The notes below the pieces were generated by a model. That model worked only from the letters and a program-made list of their open reading frames with translations. It had not been told where the DNA came from and did no database searches. The translations under genes were made by a program, and so were the position numbers. Positions 54,120 to 63,866 of a stretch of 64,000 bases of DNA are shown in pieces (positions within the stretch are counted from its first letter, which is position 1; every line of letters starts with the position of its first letter). This DNA comes from an uncultured Clostridia bacterium (GTDB taxonomy: Bacteria; Bacillota; Clostridia; Oscillospirales; Ruminococcaceae): assembly GCA_947586185.1 (NCBI GenBank), contig CANPXN010000007.1, forward strand, positions 1-64,000, in the 5' to 3' direction.

Positions 54120-56585
54120 ATGAGTTATAAGGAGATTTTAATAGACGGATCAAAAGTCGTCAGTCATACATATAGAGGATTTGGCGCAATAATTGACAAT
54201 AATTTATCAAAGCTTCTTGTGGATTATAAATTAAAGAATCCAGATTCATACAACGAAATAGTTGACTTGCTTTTTAAGAATAGTTACGGAGCATCTCTTT
54301 CCCATATAAAAATTAAGCTGAACATGGATTCCTGTTTTTCTTATGATAATGAGGTAAATGTAAAAGGTATACCTGTATTTATACTTGCAGCAGATGCAAG
54401 AAAGGTTAACTCTGGTATCACAGTGGATCTTATGCTTTGTGAAAGTACTACTTTACCAAAAGGTGACAGCAGCTATAAAATAATGGCTAAGTGCTATACT
54501 TCATTTATAGATATAATTGATGCTATTTATGATATATATGGTATAAAGATCAACTATATTAGTATTGGTATAAAATCAATAAAGGATATAGGATATGACT
54601 GGATCATATATTTATCTGAAAGGCTTAAACGTGAGCCTGTGCTCAGATATGATTACTCAGCAATCAAGATGGTTTTATATTCTGATAAAGAGATGTCAGA
54701 AGCTTCTGAAAAAATGCTTAATAGCATACAATTAAGAAATTCAATTGACATATTGGATATTAATATGATATGTATAAATGAGGATATAAAAACTCTTAAT
54801 GAAAAATTTGATAAAGAAATTTGGTATCATGAATGCAGCGGAAAGGATACAGGTTATGATTCATGCGAGTATGAAACGGATTGCCTTTCATCTTCTATAA
54901 ATGAAATAGCAAAAAGCTGCCGTATCGGTAATGCTTCTATGTATGAATTTAAAAATGCAATTGTGGCAAACTATGACTGTAAAGCTTATCAGAGAAAGTG
55001 CTTTATTAACGCAGAAAAACCATGGTCTGGATATTATACTATTGAATCGTGCCTTTTCAGTACAGCACATCTTTCTCATTTTATAAAATCCGATTGGAAA
55101 TATGTAAACACTGCCTGTGATAAAGTCGCAGCTTTTATATCAGAAGAGGGGGATTATACTTTAATCTTTACAAATAAAAGCAATGAACATGAAAAATACC
55201 GTATATATGTAAAAAATACAGAAAAGTCTGATAATTATGTTTACTGTGTGGAAACAAGAGGTCCTGAACACGGAGAAGCATACAATTCAAAGTGGTTTGA
55301 TGTTATTAATAAAATAATTCCTGCTAAGGATGAAGACAGGAATTTCTATGATATAACAATAAAGGCTCATTCTATACTGACATGCACCACTCTTGATGTT
55401 ACACATGTAAATGGAATTAATGCTGTATCTGAGTGTAAAAAATCTGATACATTTCTGGAGCTTCCTTATTATGAAAAGCTGGCTTATTCAGAGGAGACCT
55501 TCAAAAAGCATAGAAATTTACCGTTATATATGTTGTCAGTGAATGATGCTTTTGAAGCTGTAAAGGAAAATGAAAAATATATTTTGCAACAAAAGCTCAT
55601 TTCATGTAAATCAAATGAAATTTATTCATCATTGATCTTTGGTGACGATTCATGGTCTGATTATTGCGTATGCGCTGATATAAAATTTTCCGAATATTCC
55701 GATGATAATTATGCTGGAATCGGATTACGATGCAATACAATTACAGCATCTGAAAATTCTTTAATATATGGCTTTAAGCTTATGCTGAGCTCGTTGGGTA
55801 AATGGCAATTTATCTATATGAACGATATTATCAATGAGGGCAATTCCGATATTTTAGAATGGAATAAGGTTCAACTGTACGCAAAGGGTAATAAAATATT
55901 ATCTAAAGTAAATAATATAGATGTTTATGAATATGAAGTGGATATTCCGATGCATGTTTCAGGACGTGTAGCGCTCTTTAGTTCTATGCATAAAAATTGC
56001 TTTTGCAACATCGATGCTATGCCTTTGTCCGGCAAGTCATCCTATGTAAAAAGAGTATGTTGTCTTGCTGATTCATTTGTATACACAGGGAGCTGGATAA
56101 AAAATGAAGCCAGGGGAGTTGTGCTTCATGATAATGTAAATAAATCTTCTGAAACTTCATTTTCTTTTTCTTTTTTTGGTACAGGATTTGCATTTACTGG
56201 TGAAGCTTACGACTTGAAAATAAAGTTGGAAGTTGACGGTAAAATTGAAGCAGCAGGTATGTCTATTGATCACTGTGGTTTTGATCAGGCATTTTATTAT
56301 CAATATGACCTTGAAAATACAGAACATATTGTTAACGTTACTATACAGTCCGGCTCACTTACGCTTCACAGTGCTGAGGTTATTTCTGAGTCTAATGATT
56401 TAAAAACAGTGGCTAAATACAAAGACGATCAAAAATCGAATGGCAAATTAATATCTGACAGCGGAAAAAGCAAGAAAGTTAAAAAAAGTACATTGTTTAT
56501 TGGAGCCGGACTTGCTGCTGCGGGCGCTGGCCTTGTGATAGCATCAAAAATAATGAGAAAATTTTCGAAAAAGCTGGACAAATAG
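54120..56585 (+). CDS. Tail-anchored GH59 (galactocerebrosidase-like) probable pseudoenzyme
   Basis: This 821-residue protein follows the plan of GH59 galactocerebrosidases. An N-terminal block has SKLLVDYKLKNPDSYNEIVD and LLFKNSYGASLSHIKIKL, matching the LLVDYP...LDYLFKPNFGASL segment of the family. A shortened barrel and a second beta block (AEKPWSGYYTIESCLFSTAH) follow. A lectin-like domain covers about 445-645 and another sandwich about 650-765. The family's YIGIWNE acid/base motif reads NYISIGIKS here, so Lys152 replaces the glutamate; a candidate nucleophile (E238 in IWYHE) remains. There is no signal peptide. One C-terminal helix (about 788-810) with basic ends suggests tail anchoring. 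It follows TTAGGAG and the trmB gene. Confidence 0.8.
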   Translation: MSYKEILIDGSKVVSHTYRGFGAIIDNNLSKLLVDYKLKNPDSYNEIVDLLFKNSYGASLSHIKIKLNMDSCFSYDNEVNVKGIPVFILAADARKVNSGITVDLMLCESTTLPKGDSSYKIMAKCYTSFIDIIDAIYDIYGIKINYISIGIKSIKDIGYDWIIYLSERLKREPVLRYDYSAIKMVLYSDKEMSEASEKMLNSIQLRNSIDILDINMICINEDIKTLNEKFDKEIWYHECSGKDTGYDSCEYETDCLSSSINEIAKSCRIGNASMYEFKNAIVANYDCKAYQRKCFINAEKPWSGYYTIESCLFSTAHLSHFIKSDWKYVNTACDKVAAFISEEGDYTLIFTNKSNEHEKYRIYVKNTEKSDNYVYCVETRGPEHGEAYNSKWFDVINKIIPAKDEDRNFYDITIKAHSILTCTTLDVTHVNGINAVSECKKSDTFLELPYYEKLAYSEETFKKHRNLPLYMLSVNDAFEAVKENEKYILQQKLISCKSNEIYSSLIFGDDSWSDYCVCADIKFSEYSDDNYAGIGLRCNTITASENSLIYGFKLMLSSLGKWQFIYMNDIINEGNSDILEWNKVQLYAKGNKILSKVNNIDVYEYEVDIPMHVSGRVALFSSMHKNCFCNIDAMPLSGKSSYVKRVCCLADSFVYTGSWIKNEARGVVLHDNVNKSSETSFSFSFFGTGFAFTGEAYDLKIKLEVDGKIEAAGMSIDHCGFDQAFYYQYDLENTEHIVNVTIQSGSLTLHSAEVISESNDLKTVAKYKDDQKSNGKLISDSGKSKKVKKSTLFIGAGLAAAGAGLVIASKIMRKFSKKLDK

Positions 56586-56603
56586 CAAATAGTGTGATAT
56601 AAT
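56575..56603 (+). promoter_or_regulatory. SigA-type promoter of the pyr operon
   Basis: TGGACA (56575-56580), 17 bases, perfect TATAAT (56598-56603). The -35 lies inside the end of the GH59-like gene. Confidence 0.8.
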
Positions 56604-56611
56604 AATTAACA

Positions 56612-56718
56612 ATATAACCTTTAAGTTGATCCCGTGAGATTGACAAGGTATGCTTCATGGATAGCTATAGCTATAATCATATCGCTTATCTGTCAATTGA
56701 CAGGTAAGCGTTTTTTGT
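56612..56718 (+). promoter_or_regulatory. PyrR-binding attenuator leader
   Basis: GATCCCGTGAGATTGACAAGG (56629-56649) matches the PyrR-binding RNA consensus (UCC.G.GAG..U). A terminator follows: a near-uninterrupted palindrome from CGCTTATCTGTCA to TGACAGGTAAGCG (56683-56710), then TTTTTT. The intervening sequence can form an antiterminator. UMP-bound PyrR should favour termination, so the operon is repressed by pyrimidines. Confidence 0.92.
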
Positions 56719-56732
56719 TATGAGGTGATTTT

Positions 56733-57260
56733 TTGGAGCAAAAAACAATAATTATGGATGAAAGCGCTATGAAACGTGCCATAGCAAGAATTACTTATGA
56801 AATACTTGAGAGAAACAAAGGTGCGGAAAATCTTTGTATTGTTGGCGTGTATTCAAGAGGTGTAGCTCTTTCAAATAGGATCTCTGAAAAGATACTTGAA
56901 CTTGAAAATATTAAGGTTAGTTGCGGAGCTCTGGATATTACTCCTTATAGAGATGATATGAAACCCGTTTCAGGTGAAAACAGAACTACTATTGACTTTG
57001 ATATTAAAGACAAGAATGTTGTAATAGTTGATGACGTTATATATACCGGTCGAAGCACAAGAGCTGCAATAGATGCTCTTATTGAGAGGGGACGTCCTAA
57101 ATCAATTCAGCTTGCGGTGCTTATTGACAGAGGACATCGAGAACTTCCGATACGTCCGGATTATATAGGGAAGAATCTTCCCACGTCAAGAAATGAAAAG
57201 GTCAAGGTTTCAGTAAGTGAAATTGACGGAGCCGATTTTGTTGCAATTTTCAGTGATTAA
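56733..57260 (+). CDS. pyrR: Pyrimidine operon regulator / uracil phosphoribosyltransferase PyrR
   Basis: This 175-residue PyrR binds the leader RNA and senses UMP/UTP against PRPP; it may also show uracil phosphoribosyltransferase activity. The PRPP loop VVIVDDVIYTGRSTRAAIDAL is at about residues 90-110, and LAVLIDRGHRELPIRPDYIGKN is typical of PyrR. The start is TTG behind GAGGTGAT. The attenuator immediately upstream shows autogenous control. pyrC follows after 12 bases. Confidence 0.96.
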   Translation: MEQKTIIMDESAMKRAIARITYEILERNKGAENLCIVGVYSRGVALSNRISEKILELENIKVSCGALDITPYRDDMKPVSGENRTTIDFDIKDKNVVIVDDVIYTGRSTRAAIDALIERGRPKSIQLAVLIDRGHRELPIRPDYIGKNLPTSRNEKVKVSVSEIDGADFVAIFSD

Positions 57261-57272
57261 CAGGAGGAATTT

Positions 57273-58541
57273 ATGAGTTCGCTTCTTTTGAAAAATGTCA
57301 GAGCTGTTGACATTGGTATGGATACTGTTTGTGATATTATGATCGAAAACAGTCATATTAAAAAAATTGATACAAATGTAGAATGTGAGGCAGGGAAAGT
57401 AATTGACTGTACCGGACTCACTGCTGTGCCTGCATTGTTTGATATGCATGTCCATTTAAGGGATCCGGGATATACTTACAAGGAAGATATAATTACCGGA
57501 ACAAGAGCTGCTCTTGCCGGAGGCTTTACGGCAGTTGCCTGTATGCCTAATACAAATCCGCCTGTGGATAATGTGGAAACTGTCAACTATATCTGCACTA
57601 AATCTAAAAATACAGGTGTAAAGGTTTATCCTGTAGGATGTATCACTGTTGGTATGGAAGGTCAGAAGCTTTGCGATTATAGCCTTTTGAAAAAGGCTGG
57701 CATTGCTGCTGTTTCCGACGACGGAAGACCTGTTGAAAACAGCGAGCTTATGGAGCAGGCAATGATCAATGCGTTTAATAAAGGGCTGCCTGTTATTTCT
57801 CATTGTGAAGACCTTGCTATAATAAACGGCGGTAAAATAAATAAGGGCAAAATTTCACAAATGCTTGACGTGCCAGGTATGGACAGAGCATCAGAAGACA
57901 GCATAACTCAAAGAGAGATTTTGCTTGCAGAAAAAACAAATACAAGAATCCACATTGCTCACGTAAGCACCGAGGGAAGCGTAGACTTAATCAGGAACGC
58001 TAAGGCTCGAGGCGTAAATGTAACCTGTGAAACAGCTCCTCATTACTTTATGATGACTGATGAAAAGCTTATTACCCGTGATGCAGATTATCGCATGAAT
58101 CCTCCTTTGCGTGAGGAATCAGACAGATTGGCAATAATTGACGGCATATGTGATGGAACAATAGACTGTATAGTTACCGATCATGCGCCACATTCTCCAG
58201 AAGAAAAGGAAGACTTTTTAAGCGCTCCAAATGGAATTGTAGGTTTGGAAACATCTCTTGCAGCAACTCTTACAGGTCTGTATCATACCGGAAAATTACA
58301 GCTTGAAGGTATTGTAAGACTTATGTCTGTAAAGCCACGTGAAATCCTTGGATTAAAGCCTGAAAAGCTAAAGGAGGGCGCAAGAGCAAATATTACTGTT
58401 GTTGATACGGAATACGAATGGGTCGTTGTACCTGAAAAGTTCAGGTCAAAAGCTAAAAATACCGCTTTTAAAGGAATGGCTTTAAAAGGAAAGCCGGTTA
58501 TAACAATATCTAATGGTGAAATAAAATTTAAGGAAATATAA
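57273..58541 (+). CDS. pyrC: Dihydroorotase
   Basis: This 422-residue class I dihydroorotase interconverts carbamoyl aspartate and dihydroorotate. The zinc-binding motif DMHVHLRDPG is near residue 57, and the later VISHCED, IHIAHVST and CIVTDHAPHSPEEK blocks supply the remaining histidines and the catalytic aspartate. It begins behind AGGAGGAA, 12 bases after pyrR. No pyrB lies between the genes, so aspartate carbamoyltransferase is encoded elsewhere. Confidence 0.96.
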   Translation: MSSLLLKNVRAVDIGMDTVCDIMIENSHIKKIDTNVECEAGKVIDCTGLTAVPALFDMHVHLRDPGYTYKEDIITGTRAALAGGFTAVACMPNTNPPVDNVETVNYICTKSKNTGVKVYPVGCITVGMEGQKLCDYSLLKKAGIAAVSDDGRPVENSELMEQAMINAFNKGLPVISHCEDLAIINGGKINKGKISQMLDVPGMDRASEDSITQREILLAEKTNTRIHIAHVSTEGSVDLIRNAKARGVNVTCETAPHYFMMTDEKLITRDADYRMNPPLREESDRLAIIDGICDGTIDCIVTDHAPHSPEEKEDFLSAPNGIVGLETSLAATLTGLYHTGKLQLEGIVRLMSVKPREILGLKPEKLKEGARANITVVDTEYEWVVVPEKFRSKAKNTAFKGMALKGKPVITISNGEIKFKEI

Positions 58542-58558
58542 CGAAAGGAAGAAGAAAA

Positions 58559-59476
58559 ATGTCATTTGACAGACTTATTACTAAAATTAAGGAATTAAAT
58601 AATCCTACTGTTGTAGGTCTTGATCCGAGATTTGAATATGTTCCTAAGTTTATTCAGGATAAATTCCTGCTTGAAGATGGCGAAAGCATGAAAGCAGCAG
58701 CAAAGGCAATATTCAAGTTCAATCAGTCGATTATTGATGAAATATGCGACATAGTGCCAGCCATAAAGCCTCAGGCTGCATACTATGAGATGTACGGTCA
58801 TTTCGGAATAAAAACTCTCGAAAAAACAATTCGCTATGCAAAGCTCAAAGGCATGTTTGTCATAACTGACGGAAAAAGAAATGACATAGGCGCAACCATG
58901 GACGCATATGCTTCAGCTCACCTTGGAAGTGTAAGTATCGGTGAAAATAACTGTGAACCTTTCGGAGCTGATGCTCTTACTGTAAACGGTTATCTTGGAA
59001 CTGACGGAATTAATCCTCTTCTCAAAATATGTAAGGAGAGTGACAAAGGCATTTTTGTACTGGTAAAGACCTCAAATAAATCAAGCGGAGAACTACAGGA
59101 CAAGCTTATAGGCGATACACCTGTTTACGCCTTAATGGGTGATATGTGTGAAGAATGGGGTAAGGATCAGATTGGTCAGTATGGTTATTCTTCTGTCGGC
59201 GCTGTTGTTGGAGCTACATATCCTGAGCAGCTTGCCGAGCTTAGAAAAAGACTTCCGCATACAATGTTCCTTGTGCCGGGATACGGCGCTCAGGGAGGGG
59301 GCGCTCAGGGCGTCGCTGCTGCATTTGACAAAAACGGTCTTGGAGCAATAGTTAATTCGTCAAGAGCTATAATGTGTGCGTATAAAAATGAGGGATGCCC
59401 TGAAACTGATTTTGCAAAGGCAGCTCGCCGTGAAGCAATCAGAATGAGGGATGATATCACCTCATATATAAAATAA
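58559..59476 (+). CDS. pyrF: Orotidine-5'-phosphate decarboxylase (long type)
   Basis: This 305-residue decarboxylase converts OMP to UMP. The N-terminus LNNPTVVGLDPRFEYVP and the catalytic block FVITDGKRNDIGATMDAYA (Asp-Lys-Asp tetrad) are clear, as is FLVPGYGAQGGGAQG at the phosphate-binding loop. Its length is that of the long PyrF branch found in Clostridia. GAAAGGAAG lies upstream, 17 bases after pyrC. Confidence 0.95.
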   Translation: MSFDRLITKIKELNNPTVVGLDPRFEYVPKFIQDKFLLEDGESMKAAAKAIFKFNQSIIDEICDIVPAIKPQAAYYEMYGHFGIKTLEKTIRYAKLKGMFVITDGKRNDIGATMDAYASAHLGSVSIGENNCEPFGADALTVNGYLGTDGINPLLKICKESDKGIFVLVKTSNKSSGELQDKLIGDTPVYALMGDMCEEWGKDQIGQYGYSSVGAVVGATYPEQLAELRKRLPHTMFLVPGYGAQGGGAQGVAAAFDKNGLGAIVNSSRAIMCAYKNEGCPETDFAKAARREAIRMRDDITSYIK

Positions 59477-59509
59477 ATATCCATGTTTTTCTGTGAAAGG
59501 AATGGTAAA

Positions 59510-60616
59510 ATGTCACTATTTAATCAAAGTGAAAAAGCATATCTGCTTTTAGCTGATGGTACTGTCCTTGAAGGCCGCAGCTTTGGTCAAAAGGGTACTG
59601 TAATTGGTGAAGTTGTATTTACAACCGGTCTTACCGGCTATCAGGAAACTCTGACCGATCCGAGTTATTATGGTCAGATCGTTACCCAAACATTTCCTCT
59701 TATAGGAAATTATGGCGTTAATAATGAAGATTTTGAATCAGATAAGTCCTATGTAAGCGGCTATATTGTAAGAGAGTGGTGCAATACTCCTTCAAATTTC
59801 CGCTCTCAGGGTAATATTAATGATTTTCTTGTAAGTCAGAATATAATCGGTATTCATTCTATTGACACCAGAAGTCTTACAAGAAAAATCCGTGAATACG
59901 GTGTTATGAACGGAGCTATTACGACTGAGGATGTCTTTGATAAAAAAGATGAGCTTTTAAATCAGATAAAAGCTTATACAATAAAAAACGCTGTAAAATC
60001 AGTTACCGGCACAGAAAATCGTGTTTATGGAAGCGAAGGTTCAAAATACAAGGTCGTATTATTTGACTTCGGATATAAAAGAAACATTAGAAACGAGCTT
60101 GTTAATCGAGGATGCGAGGTAACTGTTGTTCCGGCAGATACTACTGCTGAGCAGGTAAAAGCAATGGCTCCTAATGGAATCATGTTTTCAAACGGTCCTG
60201 GAGATCCAACTGAAAATACAGATGTGATTGGTAACATCAAGGAAATTGCAAAGCTTGGAATACCTATATTCGGCATATGCCTCGGACATCAGCTTATGGC
60301 GCTTGCTCACGGCGGAAGAACGGAAAAGCTGAAATACGGACACCGTGGAGCTAACCAGCCTGTCATTGACCTTGCTACTGATAAGACTTATGTAACAAGT
60401 CAGAATCATGGCTATGCAGTAGTTGGCGACAGTATTGACAGCAGCATTGGTACAGTTTCACATATAAATGCAAATGATAAGACATGCGAGGGTATAAGGT
60501 ATAAGAATATTAATGCATTTACAGTTCAGTTCCATCCGGAAGCTCACGGCGGACCGCAGGATACTGATTACTTATTCGATGAATTTATAAAGAACATGGA
60601 AAAGGAGATGCAGTAA
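59510..60616 (+). CDS. carA: Carbamoyl-phosphate synthase small subunit
   Basis: This 368-residue glutaminase subunit frees ammonia from glutamine for carbamoyl phosphate. The N-terminal domain starts AYLLLADGTVLEGRSFG and has TGLTGYQETLTDPSYYGQIV. The C-terminal class I GATase has FGICLGHQLMA with the catalytic cysteine and FHPEA with the histidine-glutamate. ATG 59510 has GAAAGGA upstream; the longer in-frame version lacks a ribosome binding site. carB begins two bases after the stop. Confidence 0.96.
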   Translation: MSLFNQSEKAYLLLADGTVLEGRSFGQKGTVIGEVVFTTGLTGYQETLTDPSYYGQIVTQTFPLIGNYGVNNEDFESDKSYVSGYIVREWCNTPSNFRSQGNINDFLVSQNIIGIHSIDTRSLTRKIREYGVMNGAITTEDVFDKKDELLNQIKAYTIKNAVKSVTGTENRVYGSEGSKYKVVLFDFGYKRNIRNELVNRGCEVTVVPADTTAEQVKAMAPNGIMFSNGPGDPTENTDVIGNIKEIAKLGIPIFGICLGHQLMALAHGGRTEKLKYGHRGANQPVIDLATDKTYVTSQNHGYAVVGDSIDSSIGTVSHINANDKTCEGIRYKNINAFTVQFHPEAHGGPQDTDYLFDEFIKNMEKEMQ

Positions 60617-60617
60617 C

Positions 60618-63600
60618 ATGCCACTAAGACAGGATATAAAAAAGGTGCTTGTAATAGGCTCTGGTCCTATAATAATCGGTCAGGCAGCTGAATTTGACTA
60701 TGCTGGAACTCAGGCATGCCGTGCTTTGAAGCAGGAGGGTCTTGAGGTTGTTCTTATAAATTCAAATCCTGCTACAATTATGACTGATAAGGCCATGGCT
60801 GATAAAATTTATATTGAGCCTCTTACCCTTGATGTTGTTAAGCGAATTATAAAAATCGAAAAACCTGACAGTCTTTTGTCAACTCTTGGAGGACAGACAG
60901 GTCTTACCCTTTCAATGCAGCTTGCTGAGGAAGGATTTCTTGAAGAAAATAACGTGAAGCTGCTTGGAGCAAATCCTGAAACAATTCATAAGGCAGAAGA
61001 TAGACAGGCATTTAAGGATACAATGGAAAGTATAGGCGAACCATGCATACCGTCAAAGGTTGTTGAAACTATTGACGATGCTGTAGACTTTGCAGGAGTT
61101 ATTGATTATCCTGTTATTGTAAGGCCTGCATTTACCCTCGGAGGCACAGGAGGCGGTATTGCAAATAATGAAGCCGAGCTTCGTGATATTGCTAAAAATG
61201 GTCTGAGGCTTTCTCCTATTACACAGGTACTTATCGAGAAGTGTATAAGCGGCTGGAAAGAAATTGAGTTTGAAGTTATCCGTGACAGAAAAGACAATGT
61301 TATTACAGTTTGTTCAATGGAAAACTTTGACCCTGTTGGTATTCATACCGGTGATAGTATTGTTATAGCTCCGGCTGTAACTCTTACTGACCGTGAATAT
61401 CAGATGCTGAGAACGGCATCACTGAATATTATTTCCGAGCTCAAGGTTGAGGGTGGATGTAACTGTCAGTTTGCACTGCACCCAACAAGTATGGAATACG
61501 CTGTAATCGAGGTAAATCCACGTGTATCACGTTCTTCGGCGCTTGCTTCAAAGGCAACAGGTTATCCTATAGCAAAGGTTGCTACAAAAATTGCAATTGG
61601 ATATACTCTTGATGAAATTATAAATCAGGTAACCGGAAAAACATTTGCATGCTTTGAACCGGCTCTTGATTACTGCGTTGTAAAATTTCCTAAATGGGCT
61701 TTTGATAAGTTTGTTTATGCAAAACGTACATTGGGTACACAAATGAAAGCAACCGGTGAAGTAATGGCGATCGGTACAAGCTTCGAGCAGGCAATCATGA
61801 AAGCTGTTCGTTCTACAGAGCTTGGTGTTGACTCAATGAATATGAAGAAAATGGATAGCATTCCTACAGAAGAACTGCTTCAGAAAATTACAAAGGCAGA
61901 TGACGAAAGAGCATTTCAGGTATATGAGCTTTTAAAGAGAGATATAACTCCTGAAAAAATTCATGAGCTTACAATGATCGATATATGGTTCCTTGAAAAG
62001 CTTAATAATCTTGTAAAGCTTGAGAAATGGCTTGCAGAAGGCGAATTGACCGAGGATAAGTATCTAACAGCGAAACAATACGGCTATCTTGACAGTACCA
62101 TTGAGCGTATTTCCAGTCAAAAGTGTCCTATGCGTAAAAGAGCTGTTTATAAAATGGTTGATACATGCGCAGGTGAGTTCAAAGCTGAAACTCCGTATTT
62201 TTATTCTACATTTGATGAAGAAAACGAAGCTAAACAGTTTATAGAAAGAACAGATAAGGGAAAAAAGAAAGTAATAGTTTTTGGTTCCGGTCCGATAAGA
62301 ATTGGCCAGGGTATAGAATTTGACTATTGCTCTGTTCATTGTGTATGGACTCTTAAAGAAGAGGGTTATGAAGCTGTAATATGCAATAATAATCCTGAAA
62401 CAGTTTCAACAGACTTTGACACAGGTGACCGACTTTATTTTGACCCTCTGACTAAAGAAGATGTTGAATCAATTATTGAAACTGAACAGCCATACGGTGT
62501 TGTTGTACAGTTCGGCGGTCAGACTGCTATTAAACTTACACGTCATTTGGCAGACATGGGAGTAAACATACTTGGTACATCAGCAGACAGTATTGATGCT
62601 GCTGAGGATAGAGAACGTTTTGATGAGCTTCTTGAAAAATGCAATATACCACGCCCTGAGGGCTTTACTGTTATGACAACTGAGGAAGCAGTGGAGGTAG
62701 CTGACAAGCTCGGATATCCTGTATTGCTTCGTCCATCCTATGTTCTTGGTGGTCAGAATATGATTATTGCACATTCTGAAAAGGACGTAGTAGAATATAT
62801 GGGCATCATTACTCGTACTATGATTGAAAATCCTGTTCTTATTGATAAATATATGATGGGAACAGAAGTAGAAGTTGACGCAATATGCGATGGAAATGAC
62901 TTCCTTATCCCTGGCATAATGGAGCATATTGAACGTGCAGGTGTTCACTCAGGAGATTCAATTTCTGTTTATCCGGCTCAGACTCTTTCCCAGCGCATAG
63001 TTGATACTATAATTGATTATACTAAAAAACTTGCATTTGAGCTTAAAGTGGTAGGACTTGTGAATATCCAATATGTTGTTTATAATAATGAAGTTTATGT
63101 AATTGAAGTTAACCCTCGTTCATCAAGAACAGTACCATATATTAGTAAAGTAACAGGTATACCAATGGTTGATCTTGCAACTAAAATCATGCTTGGTTCA
63201 ACATTAAAAGAGCTTGGATATGAAAGTGGACTATATAAAAAGAGTAATTATGTAGCAGTAAAGGTACCTGTATTCAGCTTTGAAAAGCTCCAGGATGTTG
63301 ACACGATGCTTGGTCCTGAAATGAAATCAACAGGTGAATGCCTTGGTATTGCTCATAACTTTGAGGATGCACTGCTGAAAGGACTTATTGCTGCCGGCTA
63401 TGACCTGAAAAAAGAAGGCGGAGTACTTATTTCTGTAAGGGATACCGATAAGCAGGAAATAATTTCGATTGCAGATAAATTTGCACAAATGGGATTTGAG
63501 CTTTACGGAACAAGCGGTACAGCAAGTGTCCTCAATAGAAATATGATTGCAACAAATCTTGTAAGAAAAATTTCTGATGACGAACCTAATGTATTAACTT

Positions 63601-63809
63601 TACTTGAAAGCGGTAAAATACATTATGTAATATCCACATCAGCAAAGGGCAGACTTCCTGCTCGCGACAGTGTAAAAATGAGACGTAAATCAGTTGAACG
63701 TTCAATATGCAGTCTTACAGCTATTGATACTGCAAGGGCATTGGCAAATGTGCTTATGTCAAACCGTTCAATTGATGATGTTGAAATGGTTGATATTACA
63801 AAGATCTAA
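60618..63809 (+). CDS. carB: Carbamoyl-phosphate synthase large subunit
   Basis: This 1063-residue subunit makes carbamoyl phosphate from bicarbonate, ammonia and two ATP. Both ATP-grasp halves are complete: first half LVIGSGPIIIGQAAEFDYAGTQA and PAFTLGGTGGG; second half VFGSGPIRIGQGIEFDYCSVH and PSYVLGGQNM. Each half has an EVNPR metal motif. The C-terminal MGS-like allosteric domain (about 930-1063) is intact. It lies directly after carA. A small ATGGGCGGA/TCCGCCCAT hairpin lies between its stop and pyrK. Confidence 0.97.
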   Translation: MPLRQDIKKVLVIGSGPIIIGQAAEFDYAGTQACRALKQEGLEVVLINSNPATIMTDKAMADKIYIEPLTLDVVKRIIKIEKPDSLLSTLGGQTGLTLSMQLAEEGFLEENNVKLLGANPETIHKAEDRQAFKDTMESIGEPCIPSKVVETIDDAVDFAGVIDYPVIVRPAFTLGGTGGGIANNEAELRDIAKNGLRLSPITQVLIEKCISGWKEIEFEVIRDRKDNVITVCSMENFDPVGIHTGDSIVIAPAVTLTDREYQMLRTASLNIISELKVEGGCNCQFALHPTSMEYAVIEVNPRVSRSSALASKATGYPIAKVATKIAIGYTLDEIINQVTGKTFACFEPALDYCVVKFPKWAFDKFVYAKRTLGTQMKATGEVMAIGTSFEQAIMKAVRSTELGVDSMNMKKMDSIPTEELLQKITKADDERAFQVYELLKRDITPEKIHELTMIDIWFLEKLNNLVKLEKWLAEGELTEDKYLTAKQYGYLDSTIERISSQKCPMRKRAVYKMVDTCAGEFKAETPYFYSTFDEENEAKQFIERTDKGKKKVIVFGSGPIRIGQGIEFDYCSVHCVWTLKEEGYEAVICNNNPETVSTDFDTGDRLYFDPLTKEDVESIIETEQPYGVVVQFGGQTAIKLTRHLADMGVNILGTSADSIDAAEDRERFDELLEKCNIPRPEGFTVMTTEEAVEVADKLGYPVLLRPSYVLGGQNMIIAHSEKDVVEYMGIITRTMIENPVLIDKYMMGTEVEVDAICDGNDFLIPGIMEHIERAGVHSGDSISVYPAQTLSQRIVDTIIDYTKKLAFELKVVGLVNIQYVVYNNEVYVIEVNPRSSRTVPYISKVTGIPMVDLATKIMLGSTLKELGYESGLYKKSNYVAVKVPVFSFEKLQDVDTMLGPEMKSTGECLGIAHNFEDALLKGLIAAGYDLKKEGGVLISVRDTDKQEIISIADKFAQMGFELYGTSGTASVLNRNMIATNLVRKISDDEPNVLTLLESGKIHYVISTSAKGRLPARDSVKMRRKSVERSICSLTAIDTARALANVLMSNRSIDDVEMVDITKI

Positions 63810-63813
63810 TATT

Positions 63814-63840
63814 TATGGGCGGATCAGTTTCCGCCCATGT
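63814..63840 (+). other. Intercistronic hairpin between carB and pyrK
   Basis: TATGGGCGGA pairs with TCCGCCCATG around a six-base loop, but the following T-run is short. It may act as a partial terminator or RNA-processing site. Confidence 0.45.
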
Positions 63841-63866
63841 TTCTATAAAATATGAAAGGAATTACA

